Below are positions 10,401-21,875 of a stretch of 64,000 nucleotides of DNA, piece after piece (positions within the stretch are counted from its first letter, which is position 1; the number at the start of each line of letters is the position of its first letter). Source of the stretch: Rhabdophis nuchalis (taxonomy: Eukaryota > Chordata > Lepidosauria > Squamata > Natricidae); the NCBI GenBank assembly GCA_039707465.1, contig CM077645.1, positions 144,391,503 to 144,455,502 on the forward strand, written 5' to 3'. A program made the position numbers and the translations under genes. The notes beneath the pieces are model-generated. The model was given only the letters and a program-made list of their open reading frames with translations, was not told the origin of the DNA and made no database searches.

Positions 10401-10605
10401 CTATAGATCTATGATTGACAGTTTGATCTGCAAAAGGCTGGCTCCAGTTTCATACAAAACAGCTGTATTCTCTCAGCCCTTGGATCCTTGGATTAGCCCA
10501 TGTTCTGGGTTTGCACAACATATTTTCGGTCACAAAAATAAACCAAACAAGACTGAGATGTTTGGCAAATACAATCATTGTGCCTTAGATTATATATATT
10601 TAAAG

Positions 10606-10744
10606 CAGTGTTTTTCAATCTTGGCAACTTTAAGGCTTGTGGACTTCATCTTCCAGAATTCCTCAGCTATCACAGCTGGCTAAGGAATTCTGGGAATTGA
10701 AGTCCATACATCTTAAAAGTTGCCAAGCTTGAAAAAAGACACTG
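10606..10744. mobile_element. Foldback hAT-like hairpin MITE
   Basis: Arms read TTGGCAACTTTAAGGCTTGT and the complement, around TCACAGCTGGCTAAGG. Diverged, with no clear duplication. Confidence 0.7.
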
Positions 10745-10799
10745 AGACAAAGAATGAACATAGCCAATTCTTTAAATCAAGCTTGTCCATTTTAACTGA

Positions 10800-11306
10800 G
10801 GGTATTCCTTGAACTGAATGTTTAGACTGTGTTGTCCCTTCTTGTATGAATCAACATCTGAGTATTCCCTTCGGCCGATTCGCTCCCACAGAGAGGGACT
10901 TCTCCGGGTGCCGTCCACTAGGCTATACCAGCGGGCGACGCCCAGGGGAAGGGCCTTCTCTGTGGTGGGCCCGACCCTCTGGAATGACCTTCCCCCCAAA
11001 ATTAGAACAACTACGGACCTCCGCTCCTTCCATCAAAAACTAAAAACTCACTTCTTCTGCCTGGCCGGCTTGGGTTAATTGACCCATTTACCTCTAGCTG
11101 AATATTTAAAACTGTTTTATTAGGGATTTTTAGGGGTATTAGTTTTCGTTAGTTTGGGATTATAGTGCAGGGTCTAGGTTTAATTCATTTTAAATTGTAT
11201 TATAATATTTGCTATTTGTATATTTTTAATTCCCTGTGCACCGCCTCGAGTCCCTTCGGGGAGAGAGAGCGGTTTACAAATTAAATTATTTATTTCTTTA
11301 TTTCTT
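10800..11306 (+). mobile_element. L2/CR1-clade LINE 3' fragment
   Basis: Encodes the C-terminal RT end: a plus frame 10818-11078 reads RPIRSHREGLLRVPS and ends near PTLWNDLPP. The 3' hairpin CCGCCTCGAGTCCCTTCGGG then precedes an ATTTATTTC-rich tail. Confidence 0.85.
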
Positions 11307-12134
11307 TATCTACAAGGTAGATACTTTCCTGTCTTTTCCAAGAGTGCAACTTACTGTTGAAATGTATATTTTATCTGTATTTTTTTTAAATGTGCAGAAG
11401 TAAAATCAATAAAGTTGTCAAATATTTGTAACTTTCAGCATCAGAAATCCAAAAAGATGAGTTTTGTGGGATATTTCTTTCTATAAAGGTTGTTCTGCAG
11501 GTTACATTATAAACAATTACAGCACAGCAAACATCATTGTTCAAAGGGAATAACTATTATGTTAATTATGCATTAAGTTTACCATGTAAATATATAAATT
11601 AAATTGTCGGTTCCTATTCTGATGTCTGTAAGCTGAATGGGGTTGGATGTGGAATGATGGGATTCAGCTCAACCCTAGCAAGGCTGAGCATTTTGGAGTT
11701 TAGGGGCTTTGGGTTCTGAGAACTTAAATCATTTCAGGTTCTGGATGGACTGGTACTGCCCAAAAAATACTCAGTAAGCCAACCAAGGGTTCTTCTGGAC
11801 TTAGGTTCCTGCTCAAGAAGCTGGTGAAGGTCATGGCCAGGAGACCCTTTGCGCTATATGCCAGTTGCACCTATTCTTGGACCAGGAGCCTCTATTCTCA
11901 TTCATGTGCTGGTCACATCCTGAATGGATGACAGAAATGTGCTCTGTGTGAGGATGCCCTTGAAGAGTATATACTGTAGAACTGTAGCTGGTGCAAATGT
12001 GACAGTGTGGGCAATTGTGTATGCTTCTCCATCAGCACATGTTACACCACTGCATTGGCTGCCACATGCTTCTGAAGTCAATTCAAAGGATTGGTGGTGA
12101 GCTATAAAGCCCTAGAGGGCATAGGTCAAGGATA
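11307..12134. other. No recognisable feature
   Basis: Stop-rich; no repeat ends or exon signals seen. The 11640-12130 part may be old retroelement sequence but I cannot place it. Confidence 0.45.
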
Positions 12135-12715
12135 TTTATTTCAATCAGAATAGAGCTGGAAGGGACCTTGGAGATCTTCTAATCTTCTCCTGTTCAAGCA
12201 GGAGACCCTATACCAGTGATGGCTAACCGTTTTTGGCTCGCGTGCCAAAAGCGGGGGGAGCGCAGGGGGGGATCGTGCATGGGCGTGCCACACCCATAAT
12301 GCTATGTGCACAACTCCCTACTTTTGGTGTGCTTTTTTTGCCCTCCCCGGGCTCCAGAGGCTTTCTACAAGCCTGGGGAGGATGAAAACAGCTTCCCCAC
12401 CACCTCCAGAGAGCGAAAAATTGCCTCCAAAGAAGATCTAAATCAGCTGGCCAGCGCACACATGCGCGCTAGAGCTGACAGGGCAATGCCTCGCGTGCCC
12501 TAAGAAATGGTTCCGCGTACCGCCTGTGGCACCCGTGCCATAGGTTCGCCATCACGGCCTTATACCATTTCAGACAAGTGGCTGTCCAGTCTCTTCTTGA
12601 AGACCTCCAGTGATGGAGCACCTACAACTTCTAAAGGGAAGCTGTTCCACTGACTAATAGTTCTCAGCGTTAGGAAGTTTCTCTTTAATTCCAGGTTGCT
12701 TCTCTCCTTATGCAA
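12135..12715 (-). mobile_element. CR1 LINE 3' fragment split by a hAT element
   Basis: Minus-strand CR1 3' end: GCTGGAAGGGACCTTGGAGA then, after the insertion, TACCATTTCAGACAAGTGGC and GTTCTCAGCGTTAGGAAGTT. Same region as the copies at 14250 and 23990. Confidence 0.85.
12214..12557 (+). mobile_element. OposCharlie1-like hAT element nested in CR1
   Basis: Left CAGTGATGGCTAACC, right GGTTCGCCATCACGG. Target duplications CCCTATAC (12206-12213) and CCTTATAC (12558-12565) lie inside CR1 sequence and rejoin it exactly. Confidence 0.92.
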
Positions 12716-13376
12716 AAAAAGGTTTTATTGGTTTTAACAATTTTTTTACAGGGAAAAGGTATATAGGGTGTAAAAGAACATTTTAGAGGCATCCATATCG
12801 GAGGTGTAGACCGCCTCCAAGGCTTCATACAAAGATTAATTATTTTTCCATTTAAGGTGGCAGGAGTTACATATGTATCATTTCATAAAATTCATGCATT
12901 CAATACATTGTTTCTACAAAACATCCGAAAGAAAAAGTTACAGAATATTAAAGGAAATCATTTTTATAATCTGAGTCTTGTAAATATTGTATCCTCATCC
13001 TCCCTCCCACCAGTGGGTGGTGCCATGGCCCCTCCCGTTCCCCCATTTTCTTCCTCCAGGATTGAGGCATATTATTTTTTTGAAAAAGAAAAAGGCTTGC
13101 GCCTCTTCAATTGTTTTAATTTTTACTCTCCCCCCCTCCCAGAGCACCAACATTTCCCCCAGATGTTAGATTGACTCTGATCATCTGGGCCTTCAGAAAG
13201 CTCTGAAGACATAGCAATGCCATCACACTTGAGGCTCTGAGGATGATGGAGGGGGTTTATCATTATTGTTTGAATGTGAAGTATTGCCTGGATTTGCTGC
13301 TGTTTACGAATGCTTTTTTGTGCTTTAATGCGACTTTTATTGATAGGATTGTGTGTGACTATTGCTTGTTTTGTAT
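12716..13376 (-). mobile_element. Possible L1-type 3' UTR fragment
   Basis: On the minus strand it ends CCAATAAAACCTTTTTTTGC, an AATAAA followed by a short A run, preceded by a purine-rich stretch. Resembles an L1 3' UTR but no coding match supports it. Confidence 0.35.
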
Positions 13377-13897
13377 TGATTCGTTGAATCTTTCTCTTTG
13401 AAAAGTTTTATTTTTGTTCTCTATCTACAATTATAGGTATACATTCATATAATTATTGTTCTTCTTTACATTTGTCATTCTTATACAATTGTTATTCCAT
13501 TTACAAGGTTATAACATATCGTTTGGGTTGCTTTGTTTATCATCCCTCGCCTGTTTTGACACCACCTTCTTTTCCCTTTCTTTTCTCCCTCCCTCCCTTC
13601 TCTACTTCCTTCCTTCCTCCTTTCCCTTCCTTCTTCCCTTACCTCTCCCCTCCTCCTCTCTTCCCCTCCTACCCTCTCTCCTTCTCCTATCTTCCTCTCC
13701 TCATCTCTTATCTTCCTTCCCTCTTCTTCCTCTCCTCTCCTCCTTTCTTCCTTTCTCTCGCTCCCTCCCTTCTCTACTTTCTTCCTTCCTCTCTCCTTTC
13801 CCTTCCTTCTTCCCTTACCTCTCCCCTGCGTCTCTCTTCCTCTCCCCTCCCTACCCTATCTCCTTCTCCCTTCCATCTTCTGATTCGTTGAATCTTT
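13377..13897 (-). mobile_element. Retroinsertion with polypyrimidine tract and 17-bp target duplication
   Basis: TGATTCGTTGAATCTTT occurs at 13377-13393 and 13881-13897. The 487-bp insert reads on the minus strand as a long polypurine tract (13560-13875) followed by an AAAATAAAACTTTT end. A polypurine 3' UTR plus A-rich end and long duplication fit an L1-type insertion. The plus-strand open frames of 139-147 codons are low-complexity artefacts. Confidence 0.7.
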
Positions 13898-14166
13898 GAA
13901 GCTGTTTTTACTGGTGTGCTTCACCCAGAGTCACTTATTGTATGTATGATGGTGACTATATTGAATGAATGATTAAATAAATAAATCCAAAGTGTACATA
14001 TTTGCCTACAGAGCGCTCCATAGAAAACATTGGTAAGTTTGCAATTGTTTGGGTCCTCAATCTCCTTTTTAAAGCAAGTGCCACAAATTTAATCTGCTCT
14101 TATATAGGTGATAGTTCCATGAACAGACTCTTTACTGTTTGCATCCTTGTTAACCTGCCTCATGTA

Positions 14167-14240
14167 TTGTGTGTGTGTTTGTGTGTGTGTGTTTGCGTGT
14201 GTGTTTGTATGGTGCGCACGTGCGTGCGTGCATATGTGTG
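14167..14240 (+). repeat. (TG)n microsatellite, imperfect
   Basis: TG repeat with TTTG and GCGTGC interruptions. Confidence 0.85.
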
Positions 14241-14249
14241 AGCATGCAT

Positions 14250-14515
14250 AGCAAAGAATAGAATAGAATAACACAGTTGGAAGGGACCTTGGAAGTCTTC
14301 CCTCTGCTTAGGCAGGAAACCCTACACCACTTCAGACAAATGGTTATCCAATCACTTCTTTCAAACTTCCAATGTTGGAGCATTCACAACTTCTGGAGGC
14401 AAGTTGTTCCACTGATTAATTGTTCTATCAGGAAATTTCTCCTTAGTTCTAGGTTGCTTCTCTCCTTGATTAGTTTCCACCCATTGCTTCTTATCCTATC
14501 CTGAGGTGCTTTGGA
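14250..14515 (-). mobile_element. CR1 LINE 3' fragment
   Basis: Starts with an AGAATAGAATAGAATA tail remnant, then GTTGGAAGGGACCTTGGAAG and TTGTTCCACTGATTAATTG, the reverse of the CR1 3' end. Confidence 0.85.
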
Positions 14516-15181
14516 GAATAATTTGAAGCTATGTAGTTTAAAGCTTTTTGCCTTAGCCTGCACCTTTCTGATGCATTCGTGTAAAAATATAAATCTAAAT
14601 CAAGCTATCTGCTTGAACATTTCACTGCTCCAAATATGGGGAAAGCATCAATGTATTTTAAAAATGACACAATACAGGGGGAGGGAGGGAAAACATAACA
14701 CCTTTGCCAGTGAAAGTAATCAGGAAAAATTAGAAGAAACAGGATAATCTACTACCATATCAAATATGAATGTATGCTCTGGGAAGATGATAAAGGATCA
14801 ACAGACATCTGCTCAAATTCAATCTGCTGTGCGACCATTTTCTAAAAGTGTAAATTTAATTGCTTCCCATCTCAGTGTTTCTCCTGAGAAACAACAGATC
14901 ACCAGGAGTTTAGCTATTACAGCAACCTTTGGATTTTAAAAATGAGAGCAACAGAAGAGGTGCTTCCGTGGTTCTTGGAAAAATGTAACTCCAAACAGTT
15001 GTAATAAGAGAGCAAGGGGGGGGGGGGGAATGGAATAATAGATGATACCTTTCATTAGTACAATGGAAAGCTGGAAAGTATAGAAAATAGTTTGCCTCTT
15101 CCAAATTGCAGATGGAATTAACTACAAGGATACACATAAATAAATCCTGAATGTGAATGTATTCATGCCAAGAAAAGTTCA
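14516..15181. other. No recognisable feature
   Basis: Unique-looking; a G homopolymer at about 15017-15028. Confidence 0.5.
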
Positions 15182-15385
15182 AATAATCATAAAATCATAA
15201 GACTGGAAGGGACTTTGGAGGTCTTTTAGTCTAACCCCTTGCCTAAGGCAGGAGTCCTTATACCATTCCAGAAAAGCGGTTGTCCCATCTTTTCCTGAAA
15301 ACGTCCAGTGATGGAGCACCCACAACTCAAGAGGCAAGCTGTTCCACTGGTTAATCGTTCTCACTGTCAGTTGAGAGATTGGTCA
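15182..15385 (-). mobile_element. CR1 LINE 3' fragment
   Basis: ACTGGAAGGGACTTTGGAGG through GTTCCACTGGTTAATCGTTC in reverse CR1 order. Confidence 0.8.
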
Positions 15386-15890
15386 ATTTTCTCTGGTACT
15401 GAGTTATTACTAACATGTTGCACTCAAATTACATGGACCAGATGTAGCATTGTAGGGGACATGATTAGACATAGTGCCGTACTGTTGCCAGAAAAGATTA
15501 TGGAGACAAAATCATTATCTTGGTTTACCACAGGGTAAACATGTACCTGCATATTTATTTTTTTATTTATATTGATTTATTGTGTTATGATTATTGTGAT
15601 ATAACTCACAGTTAGCAGATTATTTTGAGTTTGGTCAGGGATGGGGAAATCCCAGGAAAATCCCAATTGTATCCAGGTAAATTCAGAGAGAATTTTGAAG
15701 GATGGGTGAAAGAAAGGTTTGTCTCTAGGAGTCCCCCTGCTCCTTATTGATAAAGAAAACTATCATGATCAGAAAAATGAGCTATAAGACTACTGCTTAT
15801 TTATTTGGATGGTTTTAGTTGTCAATGAGTTAAGGCACCAAGAACTTAGCTCCTGAAATCCAACCAACCACTGGATAGTAGCAAACAGAT
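15386..15890. other. No recognisable feature
   Basis: No repeat ends or exon signals seen. Confidence 0.5.
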
Positions 15891-16183
15891 CAGAGGTGGG
15901 TTGCTGCTGGTTTGGCCCAGTTTGGCCGAACCGGTAGTGGAATTCAGGTTTGGGTCGCACAACCAGCAGTGATGGGTTCTGTGACCCAGGCCTGAAATCC
16001 CCCAAACCAGTTCCTTGGGTGCCGCTATTTTGAATTTTAGTGACTGTGAGTGTGCAGTTCATTGTTAAATTGTTCTGCGCATGCGCGCAGAACAATTTAC
16101 ATTGAACAGCGCACACGTGCATGCACACACACATTGTATGCGGGTTGCGAACCGGCAGTAATGCTGGCAGCAGCCCACCCCTG
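15891..16183. mobile_element. hAT-like MITE, 293 bp
   Basis: CAGAGGTGGGTTGCTGC to GCAGCAGCCCACCCCTG with an exact 8-bp duplication AAACAGAT on both sides. A central palindrome TTGTTCTGCGCATGCGCGCA is shared with the copies at 48961 and 54466. Confidence 0.92.
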
Positions 16184-16414
16184 AAACAGATACATAAAAC
16201 TAATTATTGTAGCTTGCTGGTGGCTTGTGATCAGCCTAGTCATTCTTACATTACCTTGCTTCACATATCCAGATGGATAACAAAAAGGTTTGTTCTTGCT
16301 TAGCTGATAAAGAGCTGAGAATAGAGGCTAGTTTACATTCTCAGAAGAACATTCTCACAGCAGAAGAGCACGTAGGTTAATCTCAGTACTGAATGCAAAG
16401 CTGGCCTTAGAACA

Positions 16415-16460
16415 GGGGTCTCCAACCTTTGCAACTTTAAGTCTGAAGGACTTCAACTTC
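16415..16460 (+). mobile_element. Half of a foldback hairpin MITE
   Basis: CAGGGGTCTCCAACC and AAGTCTGAAGGACTTCA of the left arm only; the right arm is missing. Confidence 0.65.
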
Positions 16461-18153
16461 AGAAGAAGAACTGCAGGGGAATAAAAGTTGGAAACGGAAG
16501 TGATGGCTTGTGGAGCTAAAATGACTGAAAGGGGCTTAGATAGCCATTGGCGCTTGAACGTGGGTTGTTGGTTTTAATAAAACAGAGGGAAACTAATCAG
16601 TTGTGCAAAGTGGGAAGGTTGCTGAGAAGACTAAATCAGGTATTAGCTGAAGAAGTGAGAAGAAGAGGAGGAGGTGTAGGTGTAGGAGTCATTGGCCCTT
16701 TCTGCTCAACATAGCAGAAAACTCACCTTGATAGAACAGAGGTGAGGTGTGAAGAAGATAATATTAAGGTTGGTCAAAAGCTACTAGAGAAGGAGCTGCC
16801 TGGCAAAATTAGTTTGATCAGTTGCCCTTCCTTTAACCCTAAATAGATTATTATAAGTGGTTTAGATCTAGCCAAAGAAATTCGGAAGGCACTTTTGCAC
16901 AGACGTGCCAGACTATCAGCTGGGAGGAGAGAACAATTTGCAAGGAATGCAAAACTATTGGTGAGACTTGGGGCTGGGAAAGTGAAACTGATCCTTGTAG
17001 TACGGTTTGGCTGAATTGGCTTCTTGCTATTTCTAAACTACATAAAACTGGGGGGGGGGGACTGGACTGAGCGGAGTCAGAATGGGAAATAGCTATAGAA
17101 GTTTGTATACAAATAGCTGCTTAATACTCATTTTGACTGCAATTATCCTTGCCAATGCATAGGTGTGTAGTATGGGGCATGACTAGAATACATGCCTAAT
17201 ATGGCAGTAGGTTGAGCAGTGCAGCTTTAATCCAGTGATGATGTGAATAAAATGGAACATTCTTCACATGAACTGAAATATTCAGACATGAAGAGGGTTA
17301 TAGTGCGGCAGGCATTCTCCCATTTCCTTATGGAATGAACTATGGTTATTTTGGGTTTCCCCAAAGAACGGATGACATTAGATGGACATTCATGCATGCA
17401 CTCAGTCTGTATGGTTCATGTGAAGAATGAACCATACAGCCTTGATCTGATCTCCAAAGTCATTCAAATTGTGTGAAATTTATCCAATATTGTGTTTTTA
17501 ACCTCAGTAGAAATATTGAAAAAGAACATCCAATTGTGACATCTAGTGGCACCATTTTGACATTTACAAAGAAGCAATGAACATGTCTTTCTTTGTATTT
17601 TTATTCATATGGAAATCAACACTAAGTGCTTGCCTATGTGAAAAAGGCGCCACAAATTTAAAATTAAATTAAATGTTAGACTAGTTTTCAGGCACATTGG
17701 TGTTCACTGGAGTTGATTAAAGCCCAGAACCATAAAACATCCTTTCAACAAAATTCCAGGGAGTTTTGTGAATGTATGAAATGACCAGATAACATAGGGA
17801 ATCCTAGCATGTTTTAGGTACTAGTGTTCGGAGTGTTTTAATTTATTTAACTTGCAGTAATATTTTAACCTTATACATTTTCACTTTAAGTCATATTAAT
17901 ATATTTTTTAAAATATTGGTGATGATGTTCAAAACTCAAATTGCCTCTGATTAGCAGAGAGAAAATGACATTGCAAGTAATTGCTTTATATTCTTCACAA
18001 GGTACAGTTAGCTCCAATTTCTGTTTTTAATGTCATCAGGGTCAAACCCTATGGAAAAAACAGAGAGTGAACAAGAGGGCCAGTCCAAAGATTAGACAGG
18101 TGGATAGCTAACTTTGGTTACAGATACTGAAAGGAGATGACAAGGTATTAGAA
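16461..18153. other. No recognisable feature
   Basis: About 1.7 kb of unique-looking A/T-rich sequence. A local near-inverted pair GTTCATTC/GAATGAACC stands near 17338 and 17425. Confidence 0.5.
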
Positions 18154-18301
18154 CAGTGGTCCCCAACCCTTATGACTTAGCAGCCCGGCAGGGGGAAGGG
18201 GAACAGACCCATGCCAGTGATGTGTGTACGTGTGCATGCTGGTCCACCTCTTGCACGGCCCAGTTCCAAACCAGCCATGGGTCAGGGGTTGGGAACCCCT
18301 A
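18154..18301. mobile_element. Short hAT-like MITE
   Basis: CAGTGGTCCCCAACCC to GGGGTTGGGAACCCCTA. Flanks TATTAGAA and TATTAGAG agree at 7 of 8. Confidence 0.8.
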
Positions 18302-18389
18302 TATTAGAGGACAAAACTCAATGTACCTTACAATCTGGCCAGTGCTTTTAAGTTAGTATGCTCTTCAGTGGTGCAGAGAGGGCACCATC

Positions 18390-18859
18390 TGTTAGGAGTA
18401 GACTCCTAGAGTTGGGTAGGCAATATATAATACCATGATGACAAATGGTCATCGTGGTTTTAAGGATGTTGGAATGTTAGAGTGCAATTAGGAAGTGCAA
18501 TTATCTCTTTATAGTTAAAGAGGAGGCCAGGAGATCGCATATCTCTCTCTGTGCTGGATTTGCTGCTTGATAACTGAATTGCTCGTGTACTGTGAATTAC
18601 TGAAGAAGGAAGAAGGAAGATTGTGTTTGCTGACTGTAAGCAATTTGATATTTGTTGAGACTTTGTTTTTGAATTGCTTTAACATCACTGCTTGTTAAGC
18701 AGTAGTTTAGTTTTAGTTTATACAACTCCAGTAAAAGCTATTTTATTTTACTTAACAGTGTCTGGTCTACTAATTGTGTGTGTACACTAGCAACATTCTT
18801 CTAGCTGCATACTCCGCTGCACACCCTTTGCTGTCTCCCAACGGAGATATCATCTAACA
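18390..18859 (+). mobile_element. Solo LTR, family A, 470 bp
   Basis: Runs TGTTAGGAGTAG to ATCATCTAACA, with TG...CA ends and an exact 5-bp duplication CCATC (18385-18389, 18860-18864). A 5-bp duplication fits Gypsy or some ERV families. No internal retroelement sequence flanks it. A same-family copy in reverse is at 63134. Confidence 0.9.
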
Positions 18860-18864
18860 CCATC

Positions 18865-19152
18865 CATTGTTAGAAATGAACTAAAATTCAGGCGGCAAAT
18901 TGTGTTGGGTTTATGGAATGGAAGAAAGAATACCACTTTGTCTCAGACAGAACGATAACTCAACAGCCCTGAATGGGAGATACATTTGGTTATTCATGGG
19001 GAAACTACACCAAGTACCTTCATATATACTGATATAGGACAAGGGAAAGAAACCTGTTAATTTTCAATTGCTTTGGGCCAGAATTATGTATTTCCTTGAT
19101 ACTGGCTAAGTTGCTAAAGCTGTTAAGAAGTACTGCAGAATAACACGTGCCT
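18865..19152. other. No recognisable feature
   Basis: Unique-looking sequence. Confidence 0.5.
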
Positions 19153-19414
19153 CAGAGGTGGAATTCAGCCAGTTCTGACAGGTTCTAGAGAACCGGTAGC
19201 AGAAATTTTGAGTAGTTCGGAGAACTGGCAAATAGGCTGGCCCCGTCCCTGCTGGCTCCCAGCTTATCTTCTTTTGTTGGCCTGAACAGAACGTAGCTGG
19301 AAAGCAGGGTAGCAGGGTGGGGAGGGAATGGGAATTTTTCAGTATCCTTCCCCTGCCACGCCCACAAAGCCACACCCACATAACCGTAGTAAAAACTTTT
19401 GAACCCCACCACTG
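19153..19414. mobile_element. hAT-like MITE
   Basis: CAGAGGTGGAATTCAGCC to GAACCCCACCACTG, with CCACGCCCACAAAGCCACAC inside. No convincing duplication. Confidence 0.7.
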
Positions 19415-19507
19415 TGCTTGTAAGATTTATGGCATAATTCAAATATGCTAATGCTAGTTTAATTAAGTTAGTAAATATAAGCAAATATATGCGTGTAGGT
19501 ACTAGAA

Positions 19508-19865
19508 CAGTGATGGCTAACCTTTTTTGGCTCACGTGCCAAAAGCGGGGGGAGCGCAGGGGAGTCGTGAATGCGCGTGCCACACCCATAATGCAATGTG
19601 CACAACCCCCTGCTTTTGGTGTGCTTTTTTCACACACTCCCCCAGGCTCCAGAGGCTTTCTAGGAGTCTGGGGAGGATAAAAACAGCCTCCCCCCCACCT
19701 CCAGAGGCTTCAGGAGCTTCCCTGAAGCCCCCCAGAGGGCAAAAAACAGCCTCAAAAGAAGGCCTAAATAAGCTGGCCAGCGCACACATGCGCGCTGGAG
19801 CTGACAGGGCAACGCCTCGCGTGCCCTAAGAAATGGTTACGTGTGCCACAGGTTCTCCATCACTT
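19508..19865 (+). mobile_element. OposCharlie1-like hAT element, 358 bp
   Basis: CAGTGATGGCTAACC to TTCTCCATCACTT with a perfect 8-bp duplication TACTAGAA (19500-19507, 19866-19873). Closely related to the copy at 12214. Confidence 0.93.
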
Positions 19866-20082
19866 TACTAGAAGGTTAGCTCAGCTTGAGGAAAGCTTTA
19901 CTTCAAAAATTATATCTCTGTTGGACAGCAACCATCCCAGATGGGAGGAGGGCTCAGGCAAGGAATCACTATATAAATGCAAGAGGGATATGTCTGAAAT
20001 GCCTCCCCCCCCCCCCCCCACTTTAAAGCAGGCATGAAATGCTCTAATCTTGGCTCCGCTTTGGAACTGGGAGCGTGTGCAT

Positions 20083-20228
20083 CAGTGGTGGGTTTCAAAT
20101 TTTTTTAGAACCTACTCTGTAGGTGCGGCCTATTTTGTGGGCGTGGCTTGGCAGTCATGTGACAGGGTGGGAGTGGCCACCTTTTAAAACACTCTTGCTT
20201 AGCAACCAAAATTTTGGACTCAATTGTG

Positions 20229-20284
<56 letters not shown>

Positions 20285-20465
20285 CTCTTTCTCTCTTTCT
20301 CTCTCTCTCTCTCCTTCCTTTCCTTTCCTTTCCTTCCTGTTGGGTCACTGGCAGCGGCGGGCCAGATTTACTTCCAGGTGTGCATGCACCTTCTGTGCAG
20401 AGCATCCGTGATGACATCTAGGTGGGTGGGCAGAGCCGGGGCGAAGCAACAGAATACTACCTCTG
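20083..20465 (+). mobile_element. hAT-like MITE containing an expanded TTTC repeat
   Basis: Starts CAGTGGTGGGTTTC. The body is the reverse of the 41022 element (GTGGGCGTGGCTTGGCAGTC). It ends in GAATACTACCTCTG, the terminus type of the 40936 element, so it may be a chimera of two related elements. No duplication seen. Confidence 0.7.
20230..20335 (+). repeat. (CTTT)n then (CT)n then (CCTTT)n microsatellite
   Basis: About 14 CTTT units, then CT-rich and TTTCC units; grown from a short GAAAG tract present in the sister element at 41155. Confidence 0.95.
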
Positions 20466-21005
20466 CTTTAAAGGCCTTCGAGCCTTATATGGTCTTTCCC
20501 AGGCAAATATTGCCAATCTGGGGAGATTCTTGTAATATAGGCAGCAATAATGAATTAGCTAATTTGAACTTTCCACCCCTGCATCTGGTTGTTTGCATGA
20601 GACAATCTCAGAAGCCTGGAACATATTAAAATTCTATTCGTACATCTGAAATCCAGTGTATCTGTATTGTTTCAGCAAAACGAAATAAACCCCTGGGTTA
20701 ACATTGCTGTGGTTCTTGGTTGATATTATTATGATTAATAACTTAGCTTGGTTTTTAGTTATCAGTAAGCCATGATGTGGCTGCTTTGTTTTTAGCTTAA
20801 TCAAACATCCAAATTATTCCTTATGACTGACTATTGATTTCCATATAAATAAAAATACAAAGAAGGAAATGTTTGTTGTAGCAATGTACCATATTAGCTG
20901 ATAGATATCGAAATTATACCCATGAGCAGATTTGGTATTTTCATTGTGTGTTGTGGACATTTTTTCTGAAATAGGCATGTTTTGGGGATGTGACATAGCC
21001 AATTA
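20466..21005. other. No recognisable feature
   Basis: Unique-looking, A/T-rich. Confidence 0.5.
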
Positions 21006-21053
21006 CAGATTTTTTAAATAAAAGAAAATTATAAAAACATAAAATCAAATAAG
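21006..21053 (+). repeat. 48-bp direct repeat, left copy
   Basis: Matches 22059-22106 at 47 of 48 positions. It lies immediately left of the CR1 fragment. Confidence 0.95.
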
Positions 21054-21875
21054 ATACCGAAGGATCTTGACAAACTTGAACATTGGGCACTATCTAACAA
21101 AATGAAATTCAATTGTGAAAAAAGTAAGGTTCTACATTTAGGCAAGAAAAACAAAATGCACAGGTACAGTATAGGTGGTACCTTGCTCAATAGTAGTAAC
21201 TGTGAGAGGGATCTTGGAATCCTAGTGGGCAACCATCTAAATATGAGCCAGCAGTGTGCAGCAGCTGCCAAAAAAGCCAACACAGTTCTAGGCTGCATAA
21301 ACAGAGGGATAGAATCTAGATCACGTGAAGTGTTAATGCCACTGTATAGTGCCTTGGTAAGGCCACACTTGGAATACTGCATACAGTTTTGGTCGCCATG
21401 ATGTAGAAAAGACGTGGAGACTCTGGAAAGAGTGCAGAGAAGAGCAACCAAGATGATTAGGGGACTGGAGACTAAAACATATGAAGAACGGTTGCAGGAG
21501 CTGGGTATGTCTAGTTTGATGAAGAGAAGGACCAGGGGAGACATGATAGCAGTGTTCCGATATCTCAGAGGGTGCCACAAAGAAGAGGGAGTCAAACTAT
21601 TCTCCAAGGCACCTGGGGACAGGACAAGAAGCAATGGGTGGAAACTAATCAAGGAGAGAAGCAACTTAGAACTAAGGAGAAATTTCCTGACAGTTAGAAC
21701 AATTAAGCTCTGGAACAGCTTGCCTCCAGAAGTTGTGAATGCCCCAACCCTAGAAGTCTTTAAAAATATGTTAGATAGCCATTTGTCTGAAATGGTATAA
21801 GCTTCCTGCCCACGCAGTGGGTTGGACTAGAAGACCTACAAGGTCCCTTCCAACTCTGCTATTGTATTGTATAAA
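21054..21875 (+). mobile_element. CR1 LINE, 5'-truncated, RT C-terminal region and 3' end
   Basis: Two plus frames (21102-21401 and 21414-21800) encode the end of CR1 ORF2: the first runs from MKFNCEKSKVLHLG to RPHLEYCIQFWSP, the second contains METLERVQRRATKMIRGLE and ends NMLDSHLSEMV. They are separated by a TGA at 21402-21404, where the sister copy at 35953 has an intact codon. The GGTTGGACTAGAAGACC 3' end and a TATTGTATTG tail follow. A pseudo-copy, not a host gene. Confidence 0.93.

Noticed and set aside
13456..13899. 147- and 139-codon frames rich in S, L, F and P
   Set aside because: Translation of a polypyrimidine tract; low complexity, no start context or splice signals.
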